DNA from: JACKOD01 sp041591635
GTDB taxonomy: Bacteria; Pseudomonadota; Gammaproteobacteria; Pseudomonadales; Oleiphilaceae
Reading direction: 5' to 3'
Assembly (NCBI GenBank): GCA_041591635.1
Contig: JBFHRO010000095.1
Span: forward strand, 1 to 11,636
DNA: 11,636 nt
Below, piece after piece: positions 1 to 6,428 of this stretch (position 1 is the first letter of the stretch; every line of letters begins with the position of its first letter). Below the pieces are notes generated by a model. That model worked only from the letters and a program-made list of their open reading frames with translations, made no database searches and was not told where the DNA came from. The translations under genes were made by a program, and so were the position numbers.

Positions 1-29
1 CAGTTGTAGTCTGTGACATAAGAAATTTC

Positions 30-58
30 CTGTAACTTACAGTGTTTTAGCAAAACAC
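30..58. repeat. Two abutting small inverted repeats
   Basis: CTGTAA-C-TTACAG (30-42) shares its last base with GTGTTTT-AGC-AAAACAC (42-58). Both have perfect arms. Neither stem is followed by a run of T on either strand, so these are not clear intrinsic terminators. The 8-mer AGTTGTAG flanks the pair at 2-9 and 76-83. They could be protein-binding sites, the 3' end of an upstream transcript, or the remains of a mobile element. The sequence does not decide between these. Confidence 0.5.
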
Positions 59-232
59 AGCGTTTCTGTAAAAATAGTTGTAGCTTGATGCAGCGGTTAA
101 CGATTTGCAGAACAGAACGATCAACCCCTGCGTGATGAACGACAGCGCCGTCCGCTTCACGTAAAGATTCATCGTAGAGACAACATGAACGATTGAACCG
201 ACCATTAAAGCCACAGTCATTATAGTCCCGCC

Positions 233-275
233 CAACAGGTAGTCAAACTGGTTTTTGTACAACAGGTGTTTTTGT
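233..275. repeat. Short imperfect direct repeat
   Basis: CAACAGGT occurs at 233-240 and 260-267, and GTTTTTGT at 251-258 and 268-275. The same two words therefore appear in the same order twice, with 10 extra bases between them in the first copy. This resembles a local duplication with a small indel. No function is evident. Confidence 0.55.
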
Positions 276-383
276 GCCGCGACTGTAAGAAACCCGCCGT
301 TCGTTTCGACTAACGGGTAGCACCATACACTTGCATCGCCGACACAAAGGCGAACCTAAGAACCTAAAAAGAGGATGAATACC

Positions 384-1559
384 ATGTTGAAGAAAACTCC
401 ACCTGTATTTTCCAGACGCCGATGGACGGCTTGGGCCGTGATCAGTGCTTGTCTGGGGGTGATTTATGCGACCCTTGGCATGGCTACCCAGGCATCGCAG
501 GCCGGGGCAGAACAAGCGACAGTCAAAGGTGTCACGGAGATGGCGGTACTGGGGGGCGGGTGTTTTTGGTGTACTGAAGCCGATCTGGAGAAAATTCCCG
601 GTGTGTTGCTGGCGGTGTCGGGTTATGCCGGTGGTCATGTGGAGCAGCCGTCGTACAAGGCGGTGTCTTCGGGGAGCACCGGGCACATTGAAGTAGTACA
701 GGTGGAGTTTGATCCGCAGCAAATCACTTATGCGGCATTGCTGGAGAAATTCTGGCGCACCATTAATCCGACCGATGACCAGGGGCAGTTTGTTGATCGG
801 GGCGACCAATACCGGCCAGTGGTGTTTTATCTCAATGAAAGCCAAAAACAGACGGCACTGCAGAGCTTGGCAGCACTGGATGCGACCGGACGCTACAAGA
901 GCCCGGTGAACGTTGCCGTCATGCCGCTGGAGAAATTCTGGCCGGCCGAGGACTACCATCAGGACTACTACAAGCGAAATCCGTTGCGATACAAATACTA
1001 CCGTTACAATTCGGGCCGGGACAGCTACCTTGAAAGCATTTGGGGCAATGCCGATACCGGCGAAAACAACCCAGCAGGAGATACCATGAGCAAGCACGAG
1101 ACAGCCACCGCGCAGACAAAATACCGCAAGCCAAGTGACGCCGAGTTGCGCCAGCAGCTGACCGAACTGCAGTACAAGGTTACGCAAAAAGACGCGACAG
1201 AGAAGCCCTTTGATAATGCCTTCTGGAATGAGAAGCGTGACGGCATTTATGTTGATGTGGCATCGGGCGAGCCTTTGTTCTCCTCTGCCGACAAGTATGA
1301 CTCGGGCACGGGTTGGCCCAGTTTTACGCGGCCGTTAGTCCCGGATTTCATTGTCGAACGCACCGACTACAAGCTATTCATGAAGCGGGTGGAGGTGCGC
1401 AGCAAGCATGGCGATTCGCATCTGGGCCATGTGTTCACCGATGGGCCGGCGCCCACGGGGTTGCGTTACTGTATTAACTCGGCGGCGTTGAAATTCATTC
1501 CCCTCGCTGAGCTTGAGGCGGCCGGTTACGGCGATTATCGCAAGCGGTTTGAGCAATGA
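384..1559 (+). CDS. msrAB: Fused peptide methionine sulfoxide reductase MsrA/MsrB, exported
   Basis: Repairs oxidised proteins by reducing both epimers of methionine sulfoxide: MsrA acts on the S form, MsrB on the R form. Residues 1-42 are an Arg-rich N-terminus plus hydrophobic stretch typical of a signal peptide or anchor, so the enzyme probably works in the periplasm. The MsrA domain (about 52-225) has GCFWCTE with Cys60 and Cys63. The MsrB domain (about 245-391) has SGTGWPSF, HLGHVF and RYCINS, with catalytic Cys363. The zinc CxxC pairs of many MsrB proteins are absent, and Thr309 stands where many have the resolving Cys. There is no N-terminal thioredoxin domain like that of Neisseria PilB. 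ATG 384 is preferred because GAGG (371-374) lies 9 bases before it; an in-frame ATG at 375 abuts that site. A separate start exists at the domain junction (1086). Confidence 0.95.
   Translation: MLKKTPPVFSRRRWTAWAVISACLGVIYATLGMATQASQAGAEQATVKGVTEMAVLGGGCFWCTEADLEKIPGVLLAVSGYAGGHVEQPSYKAVSSGSTGHIEVVQVEFDPQQITYAALLEKFWRTINPTDDQGQFVDRGDQYRPVVFYLNESQKQTALQSLAALDATGRYKSPVNVAVMPLEKFWPAEDYHQDYYKRNPLRYKYYRYNSGRDSYLESIWGNADTGENNPAGDTMSKHETATAQTKYRKPSDAELRQQLTELQYKVTQKDATEKPFDNAFWNEKRDGIYVDVASGEPLFSSADKYDSGTGWPSFTRPLVPDFIVERTDYKLFMKRVEVRSKHGDSHLGHVFTDGPAPTGLRYCINSAALKFIPLAELEAAGYGDYRKRFEQ
1076..1088 (+). promoter_or_regulatory. Internal ribosome binding site and start codon for the MsrB half
   Basis: AGGAG at 1076-1080, a 5-base spacer and ATG at 1086-1088 form a better translation start than the one for the whole gene. 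The ATG is in frame with msrAB and falls at codon 235, exactly in the linker between the MsrA and MsrB domains. It could yield a 157-residue MsrB lacking the signal peptide, which would stay in the cytoplasm. It may instead be a relic of two formerly separate genes. The sequence shows the signal; its use is inferred. Confidence 0.6.
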
Positions 1560-1563
1560 CGGG

Positions 1564-2553
1564 TTACCAGTCTTTGGGAACCTGAAAGACAAATAGCAGG
1601 GGGTTGGTGTTGGTTTTGTCGCTGACGCGGCCCGAGCCGTTATGATCACTGACGATATAGAGTTTGTTCCGGTGTCGCGCCAAGCCCTCGGCGTGGCCGG
1701 GAAAGTTGTCGGCGTAGCGGTATTTGGGGTCGTTTTCAACTTCTGAGTAGGACCAGCAGCGCTGAATATTGCCATTGTTGAGGCTGCGCCGGCACACCCG
1801 TCCCAAGGATCGTCCCAGGGTATACATGCGGTCCTTTTCGATCAGTACATCGCTGATATCGCCAATATAGGCATTGGCCGCCAGTACCGGATCGCTTTTC
1901 TGCCATTTCACCGGAACAAACCGGCCTTTGCGATCACGTTTGAGCCAGGCAAAGCCATGGGGTTGGCGCTCGAAGGCAAACAGTATCAGATTACGCCCCA
2001 GTGCCAGCCCCTCAACGCCGGCATTGTCGTCTTGCACAAAGCCATGCTTTCTGGCTTCCTGGGTAAAACTCTCTGTGATCCAGCGAAACTTTTTATGTCG
2101 CGGGTCGTAGCGCAGAACGGCCGTCATGAATTCGCTGGCCAGCCAGAGTCGATTGCGACTGTCGCAGCTAATGGCCTCCCAGTCGTAGCGTTTGCCAAAG
2201 CCGCTACGCACGGCCGCTTCGAGCTTGTCGCTGGTGGGGAGGTTGTGGGGCGTGCCCAGCTCTTTGGGTAAGTGCACGTAAGGTCGCACCGCGACACGGG
2301 TGCCGGAGGTCGGGGGTATTTCAAAAATGGTGCTGTCATGCTTGTCGGAAACCATCAGTAGCCGCCCATCACAATAAGTCAGCCCGGACGGCTCGAATGC
2401 TTCATGGTAGGTGAGCTCGTAGGCTTGCAGCAGCTTCAGCTTTTTATCGGCCTTGGTGTCTGGCGCGGCGGCTTCAAGGGTCGTGATACAGAAGCACAGA
2501 CTCAACAGGGAAATAGCTCGAATTACGATGGCTGCGCTGGGCATAGAGATCAT
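1564..2553 (-). CDS. Exported phytase-like / SdiA-regulated-like beta-propeller protein
   Basis: A 329-residue protein with a signal peptide (about 1-30, ending LEAAA). After that comes a repeat pattern typical of the esterase-like/phytase-like beta-propeller families: PSGLTY (55-60), DWEAIS (124-129), AGVEGLAL (178-185) and GHAEGLA (286-292). Each blade places an acidic residue before a hydrophobic turn. Such proteins are secreted or periplasmic, and most have no proven substrate. Family knowledge permits phosphatase or esterase activity but does not prove it here. Two in-frame ATGs (2553 and 2544) are possible starts; neither has a strong ribosome binding site. The gene converges on msrAB with 4 bases between the stop codons and no terminator. 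An imperfect stem (GGTTACC with GGGAACC, 1562-1582) covers its last codons but has no T run. Confidence 0.7.
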   Translation of the reverse strand: MISMPSAAIVIRAISLLSLCFCITTLEAAAPDTKADKKLKLLQAYELTYHEAFEPSGLTYCDGRLLMVSDKHDSTIFEIPPTSGTRVAVRPYVHLPKELGTPHNLPTSDKLEAAVRSGFGKRYDWEAISCDSRNRLWLASEFMTAVLRYDPRHKKFRWITESFTQEARKHGFVQDDNAGVEGLALGRNLILFAFERQPHGFAWLKRDRKGRFVPVKWQKSDPVLAANAYIGDISDVLIEKDRMYTLGRSLGRVCRRSLNNGNIQRCWSYSEVENDPKYRYADNFPGHAEGLARHRNKLYIVSDHNGSGRVSDKTNTNPLLFVFQVPKDW

Positions 2554-2912
2554 TTGGGGTAGTTGGAAAGCAGGGTGACGGCAAGGTCAGGCGATAAGTC
2601 CGGGTGACAAGGGCGTCAATTTAACACACCAGGGTGCGTTTCGAAACCGATGGCAAACCCGTCTGATAAAGATAGCATGCCGCAAGAAATCTGCTGCAAG
2701 CTGGCGCCGTCGCTTTGTCGTGCCGGTTTCTGTTCCTGGTTTACGGGGGCGGCGCAGTCAGACAGGGCGTCTTTTGCGCAGTATCTTGATGGAAGTCATT
2801 TGAATCCGGTTGTGCTAACGTTATAAACGTTCGATTAACTAGGTCTTGATGGTTGATGTAAGCATTCACGCAGCAAAAAGACCGTCTTTATACAATAACG
2901 AGGAGATTAACT
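2554..2912. other. Intergenic region between the beta-propeller gene and the cytochrome gene
   Basis: About 360 bases separating divergent genes. It carries a candidate promoter for the cytochrome (2800-2827), which overlaps a spaced repeat of the hexamer AACGTT (2817-2822 and 2826-2831). A 58-codon open frame (2650-2826, +) lacks a usable ribosome binding site and is not called as a gene. I see no RNA gene or terminator. Confidence 0.6.
2800..2827 (+). promoter_or_regulatory. Candidate sigma70 promoter for the cytochrome gene
   Basis: TTGAAT (2800-2805) and TATAAA (2822-2827) are separated by 16 bases. Both are close to the sigma70 consensus and lie about 90 bases before the cytochrome start codon. 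The hexamer AACGTT flanks the -10 on both sides and could be a regulator site. Judged by eye only. Confidence 0.45.
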
Positions 2913-3239
2913 ATGAGTCTGGTAACGAAATCCGCACTGGTACTGACCACTGCCCTGGCCATGACAATGCCTTTGACTGCCGCAGCGGCAGGCGATGCTG
3001 CAGCAGGCAAGGCTAAGGCGGCTGTGTGCGGCGCCTGTCACGGAGTTAACGGCAAGGCCATGATTCCTACCTATCCCAATCTGGCCGGCCAGAACGCACC
3101 TTACATTGTAAGCGCGTTGAAGGCCTACAAAAACAAGGAGCGCACGGGCGGACAGGCCGCCGTCATGCAGGGCCAGGTGGCGGCACTCACCGATGCGGAT
3201 ATCGAGAACCTTGCAGCCTACTACGCCAGCCTGAAATAA
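2913..3239 (+). CDS. Small periplasmic class I cytochrome c (c553/c5-like)
   Basis: A 108-residue monoheme electron carrier. The signal peptide (about 1-26, ending in an Ala run before Gly-Asp) sends it to the periplasm for haem attachment. CGACH at 39-43 is the haem c site, with His43 as one axial ligand. Met85 in the VMQGQ segment is the likely second ligand, placed as in cytochromes c553/c4, before the terminal helix ending AAYYASLK. Length fits a single-domain class I cytochrome. A strong AGGAG (2901-2905) lies 7 bases before ATG 2913. It is transcribed alone and ends at the terminator at 3262-3292. Redox partners cannot be told from the window. Periplasmic electron transfer is known for the family; a link to nearby msrAB is only a possibility. 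Confidence 0.92.
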   Translation: MSLVTKSALVLTTALAMTMPLTAAAAGDAAAGKAKAAVCGACHGVNGKAMIPTYPNLAGQNAPYIVSALKAYKNKERTGGQAAVMQGQVAALTDADIENLAAYYASLK

Positions 3240-3261
3240 GCGCCAAGGCTGTTTTCGCAGC

Positions 3262-3292
3262 AAAAGGCCTTACCCTGGGGTGAGGCCTTTTT
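3262..3292. terminator. Bidirectional intrinsic terminator between the cytochrome gene and ppnN
   Basis: AAAGGCCT (3263-3270) pairs with AGGCCTTT (3283-3290). The stem is extended by a G-T wobble and A-T and C-G pairs toward a tiny loop at 3275-3278. On the plus strand the stem runs into TTTTT (3288-3292), and on the minus strand into TTTT. It can therefore end transcripts from both converging genes. Confidence 0.88.
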
Positions 3293-3299
3293 CGTTTGA

Positions 3300-4673
3300 T
3301 CAGTTGATGATGCGATAGCTCGGCATGTAGACATTGCCTGGCAGCTTCATCCGGTTCTGTTTTACAAAGGCTTCCAGCAACTGTTCCAGCGGGCTGAGAA
3401 TCGATTTGTCGCCATGAATTTCGAACGGACCGAATTTTTCGACGCGACGAATGCCTTCATCCTTGACATTGCCCGCCACTATGCCTGAAAACGCCTTGCG
3501 CAAATTGGATGCCAGTAAATGGGGTGGCTGATTGCGGTGTAATTGCAGGTGAGCCATGTTGTCGTGGGTTGGTTTGAAGGGCATTTGAAATACCGGATCG
3601 ATTTGCAGCAGCCAGTTGAAGTAATAGGCATCCTGGTGCTGGCGGCGAAACTCCTGAACTTTCACTATGCCTTCTTTCACCGCATTGGCGGTTTGTTCCG
3701 GATCGCCGGTAATGATCCGGTAGCGGCTTTGGGCTTCTTTTCCCAGGGTGCCGCCAATGAAGTCGTCAATCATGTGAAAATAATCCACGCTGTCTTTTGA
3801 ACCCGTGAATATCACCGGAAACGGCTGATCCTTGTTGCCGGGATGCAGGAGTACGCCCAGTAAATACAGGATTTCCTCGGCCGTGCCCACGCCGCCCGGA
3901 AACACCACAATCGCGTGACCGGTACGCACAAAGGCTTCCAGGCGCTTTTCGATGTCGGGCATGATGATGAGTTCGTTCACTATGGGGTTGGGCGATTCGG
4001 CCGCGATGATGCCGGGTTCGCTGATGCCTATGTACCGGCCGTTGCTGATGCGTTGTTTGGCATGGGCAATGGCGGCGCCTTTCATTGGCCCTTTCATGGC
4101 GCCGGGGCCGCAGCCGGTACAGACGTCGAGTTTACGCAGGCCCAGTTGATGGCCCACCTCCTTGGTGTATTCATATTCGTCGCGACCGATAGAGTGACCG
4201 CCCCAGCAGACCACCGTATTGGGCAGGGTGCCGCTGGCAAAGGTTTTAGCATTGCGCAGCAGGTGGAAGATGAAATTGGTAATGTCGTCGGATTTTTTGA
4301 GATCAAACTCGGCCTTTCGGCTTAACGCATTGTTGGCATACACGATATCGCGCAACACGGCGAACAGGTGCTCGCGGATGCCCTTGATCATTTCACCTTC
4401 GACAAAGGCGCGGGGAGGGGCGTTTTCGAGTTCGAGTTTGATACCCCGCGGCTGCTGTACCACGTGGATGTCGAAATCCGCGTACTTCTCGAGAATGGTC
4501 TTGCTGTCATCGCTTTCGTTGCCACAGTTGAGCACTGCAAGGGCACAGCGGCGAAAAATGTCGTAAAGGCCGCCGTCGCTTTTGTCTTTCAGGCGCTCCA
4601 CTTCCTGGCGTGATAACACTTCCAGGCTGCCTTCGGGTGCAATGCGTGTGCTTACGCCGGTCGTGATGGTCAT
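3300..4673 (-). CDS. ppnN: Nucleotide 5'-monophosphate nucleosidase PpnN (YgdH), LOG family
   Basis: A cytoplasmic enzyme that splits purine and pyrimidine nucleoside monophosphates into free base and ribose 5-phosphate. In E. coli it is stimulated by binding (p)ppGpp and rebalances nucleotide pools during the stringent response. The 457-residue length matches E. coli PpnN (about 454). Conserved blocks run through the whole protein: an N-terminal regulatory part (about 1-145, with LAVLNCGN and HLFAVLRDI), the Rossmann-like LOG core with GCGPGAMKG (187-195) and the catalytic PGGVGTAEE (259-267), and a C-terminal part (about 345-457). Shorter LOG proteins that activate cytokinins lack the two outer parts. 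The start fits the family, but the ribosome binding site is weak (AGAG about 10 bases upstream). It is divergent from thiI and shares the downstream terminator with the cytochrome gene. Confidence 0.93.
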   Translation of the reverse strand: MTITTGVSTRIAPEGSLEVLSRQEVERLKDKSDGGLYDIFRRCALAVLNCGNESDDSKTILEKYADFDIHVVQQPRGIKLELENAPPRAFVEGEMIKGIREHLFAVLRDIVYANNALSRKAEFDLKKSDDITNFIFHLLRNAKTFASGTLPNTVVCWGGHSIGRDEYEYTKEVGHQLGLRKLDVCTGCGPGAMKGPMKGAAIAHAKQRISNGRYIGISEPGIIAAESPNPIVNELIIMPDIEKRLEAFVRTGHAIVVFPGGVGTAEEILYLLGVLLHPGNKDQPFPVIFTGSKDSVDYFHMIDDFIGGTLGKEAQSRYRIITGDPEQTANAVKEGIVKVQEFRRQHQDAYYFNWLLQIDPVFQMPFKPTHDNMAHLQLHRNQPPHLLASNLRKAFSGIVAGNVKDEGIRRVEKFGPFEIHGDKSILSPLEQLLEAFVKQNRMKLPGNVYMPSYRIIN

Positions 4674-4697
4674 AGCTTGCTGTCTCTTTAAGAAGGC

Positions 4698-4726
4698 GCA
4701 GGTCTGACGAATTCTGACCTGCTTTT
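4698..4726 (+). promoter_or_regulatory. Stem-loop followed by a short T run between ppnN and thiI
   Basis: GCAGGTC (4698-4704) pairs perfectly with GACCTGC (4716-4722), followed on the plus strand by TTTT (4723-4726). It has the shape of a weak intrinsic terminator or attenuator, yet lies between divergent genes about 120 bases before thiI. On the minus strand it would sit in the ppnN leader, about 25 bases before the start codon, without a T run. The loop contains part of a TCTGAC direct repeat (4703-4708 and 4713-4718). Role unproven. Confidence 0.45.
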
Positions 4727-4847
4727 GTTAAAGTCTAGTTTAACTCCGGTATTGGGAAAGCGCGGGATTGCCGGGTCGTTAAAAAGCGCCACGCAAACAG
4801 GTACACTAGGCGGCTTTGTCGTTGACGTTCCCTTACCCAGGTGCATT

Positions 4848-6302
4848 ATGAAGTTCGTTATCAAGCTGTTTCCGGAAATCACCATCAAAAGCAAGCCCGT
4901 GCGTCAGCGCCAGGTGCGCCAGTTGCGCGAGAATATCCGCAAGCTGCTCAAGGCGGTGGATGAGCAACTGAAGGTGACCGGTCAGTGGGACAAGATCGAG
5001 GTCGATGTGCCAGAAGAAAAGCTGGCCCTTGGAGTCGAGGTGGCGCAGAAGCTTCAGTGCATTCCGGGCATTGCCAATATTCTGGAAGTTAAAGAATACG
5101 GATTTAGCAATTTCGACGACATCTTGCAGCGGGCAATCCCGGTATTTGGCCCCGTGATTGCGGGCAAGCGTTTTGTGGTGCGCGTGAAGCGGGCGGGCAC
5201 ACACGATTTCACCTCGACCGACCTTGAGCGCTACCTGGGCGGCGGCTTGCTGAAGCTGACGCAGGCCCGGTGTGTGGATTTGCATAACCCCGAGGTGACG
5301 GTGAAGATCGAGGTGCGTGACGACAAGGTCTATTTGATCGAGCGGCGCTATGAGGGTCTGGGGGGCTATCCGCTGGGCACCCAGGATGCGGTGCTGTCGC
5401 TGATGTCGGGCGGGCTTGATTCGACCGTGGCCAGCTACCTGACCATGAAGCGGGGAATGAAAACCCATTTTTGCTTTTTTAATCTGGGCGGGCCGGCCCA
5501 TGAAATTGGCGTCAAGCAGGTGTCGCAGTTTTTGTGGCAAAAATACGGCGCCTCTCACCGGGTGCGTTTTGTGTCTGTACCCTTTGAAGCTGTGGTGGCT
5601 GAAATTCTCACCAAGGTTCACCACGCCCAGATGGGCGTGATTCTCAAGCGGCTGATGCTGCGCGCGGCCCAGGCGGTGGCGCGTGAACTGGGGGTGCAGG
5701 CGCTGGTGACCGGCGAAAGCGTGGCTCAGGTGTCAAGCCAGACCCTGACCAACCTGAATGTGATTTCCCAGGCCTCGTCCCTGCTGCTGATTCGCCCGCT
5801 GATCACGACCGACAAGCAGGACATCATCCGCCTGGCGCGTGCCATTGGCACCGAAAGCTATGCGGCCCACATGCCCGAATATTGCGGCGTTATTTCGGAT
5901 CGCCCCACCACCCGTGCCAAGCTGGACCGGATTGAATACGAAGAAAGCAAGCTCGATCCGCAGGTGCTGGAACAGGCGATTGCAAGCAAGGTGGTTACCA
6001 ATATCGATCAGGTGATGGATTCGGTGCTGGCCATTGGTGACATTGAGGTGATCAAGGTGCCGGCGGTGGCCGATGTGATCATTGATATTCGCGCGCCCAA
6101 CGAGCAGGAACGCGCTCCTTTGCATCTCACCAACAACCGCATTGAGCAGATTCCCTTTTATGAACTGCTGGCGCGGCGCAAGGATTTCGACCCGGCACAG
6201 CGTTATCTGCTCTACTGTGACAAGGGCACCATGAGCCAGATGCATGCCGGACACCTCAAAAGCCTGGGGCTGGACAATATTGGCGTGTATTCCCGTTCGT
6301 GA
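4848..6302 (+). CDS. thiI: tRNA 4-thiouridine synthase / thiazole sulfur carrier ThiI
   Basis: Transfers persulfide sulfur from the cysteine desulfurase IscS to U8 of tRNA. In enteric-type bacteria it also passes sulfur to ThiS for the thiamine thiazole. Domains in order: N-terminal ferredoxin-like/THUMP region (about 1-165), the PP-loop adenylation domain with SGGLDS (187-192) and Cys346 in EYCGVIS, and a rhodanese domain (about 405-484) with Cys457 in LLYCDKG. Both cysteines correspond to the E. coli pair (Cys344 and Cys456), so both activities should be intact. The 484-residue length matches E. coli. The frame is open back to 4725, but homology begins at MKFVIKLFPE, and AGGTG (4839-4843) precedes ATG 4848. 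A possible -10, TACACT (4802-4807), lacks a clear -35. No terminator is visible after it. Confidence 0.96.
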   Translation: MKFVIKLFPEITIKSKPVRQRQVRQLRENIRKLLKAVDEQLKVTGQWDKIEVDVPEEKLALGVEVAQKLQCIPGIANILEVKEYGFSNFDDILQRAIPVFGPVIAGKRFVVRVKRAGTHDFTSTDLERYLGGGLLKLTQARCVDLHNPEVTVKIEVRDDKVYLIERRYEGLGGYPLGTQDAVLSLMSGGLDSTVASYLTMKRGMKTHFCFFNLGGPAHEIGVKQVSQFLWQKYGASHRVRFVSVPFEAVVAEILTKVHHAQMGVILKRLMLRAAQAVARELGVQALVTGESVAQVSSQTLTNLNVISQASSLLLIRPLITTDKQDIIRLARAIGTESYAAHMPEYCGVISDRPTTRAKLDRIEYEESKLDPQVLEQAIASKVVTNIDQVMDSVLAIGDIEVIKVPAVADVIIDIRAPNEQERAPLHLTNNRIEQIPFYELLARRKDFDPAQRYLLYCDKGTMSQMHAGHLKSLGLDNIGVYSRS

Positions 6303-6329
6303 ATTCGTTGCGGCCCTTTGGGGGTAGTC

Positions 6330-6361
6330 GTTGCGCAACTTCGACAATCGCCTTCTATAAT
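6330..6361 (+). promoter_or_regulatory. Candidate sigma70 promoter for the HD-GYP response regulator, with a palindrome
   Basis: A perfect -10, TATAAT (6356-6361), lies 19 bases after TTGCGC (6331-6336), a fair -35. The -35 is buried in a perfect 10-base palindrome GTTGCGCAAC (6330-6339), which a dimeric regulator could occupy to block polymerase. A transcript from here would have a leader of about 60 bases containing a small stem, TGGCA-TGA-TGCCA (6396-6408). Confidence 0.55.
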
Positions 6362-6428
6362 GGATCCAGGGCCAGAGGGGTCAAAAAAATAACAATGGCA
6401 TGATGCCACCAAACAGGTGTGAACTCTG

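Larger units (their letters stand above)
1..383. other. Gene-poor leader upstream of msrAB
   Basis: No convincing gene is visible here. By eye the stretch is more AT-rich than the rest of the window. It holds two abutting perfect inverted repeats at 30-42 and 42-58, and a direct repeat pair at 233-275. A 7-base repeat, AACCTAA, occurs at 353-359 and 361-367, just before the msrAB ribosome binding site. A weak stem (TCGCC 336-340 with GGCGA 349-353) lies in the probable msrAB leader. TACACT at 326-331 could be a -10 box, but I find no good -35. A 57-71 codon open frame on the minus strand (47-262) has no ribosome binding site and no recognisable family, so I do not call it. The msrAB promoter is presumably here but is not resolved. 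Confidence 0.6.

Noticed and set aside
47..262. Minus-strand open frame with hydrophobic stretches
   Set aside because: It starts at TTG (or ATG at 220) without a ribosome binding site, matches no family I know, and overlaps short repeats. Treated as chance.
225..320. Integron attC-like site, suggested by CGCCCAAC
   Set aside because: No partner core site of the form GTTRRRY with suitable pairing is found nearby, and no integron cassette or integrase is present.
243..1187. Long minus-strand open frame opposite msrAB
   Set aside because: It is antisense to a well-supported msrAB and has the biased composition of a shadow frame, with no recognisable domain.
2886..2896. TACAAT as the -10 of the cytochrome promoter
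   Set aside because: It lies 5 bases before the ribosome binding site, too close for a normal leader. TTGAAT/TATAAA further upstream fits better.
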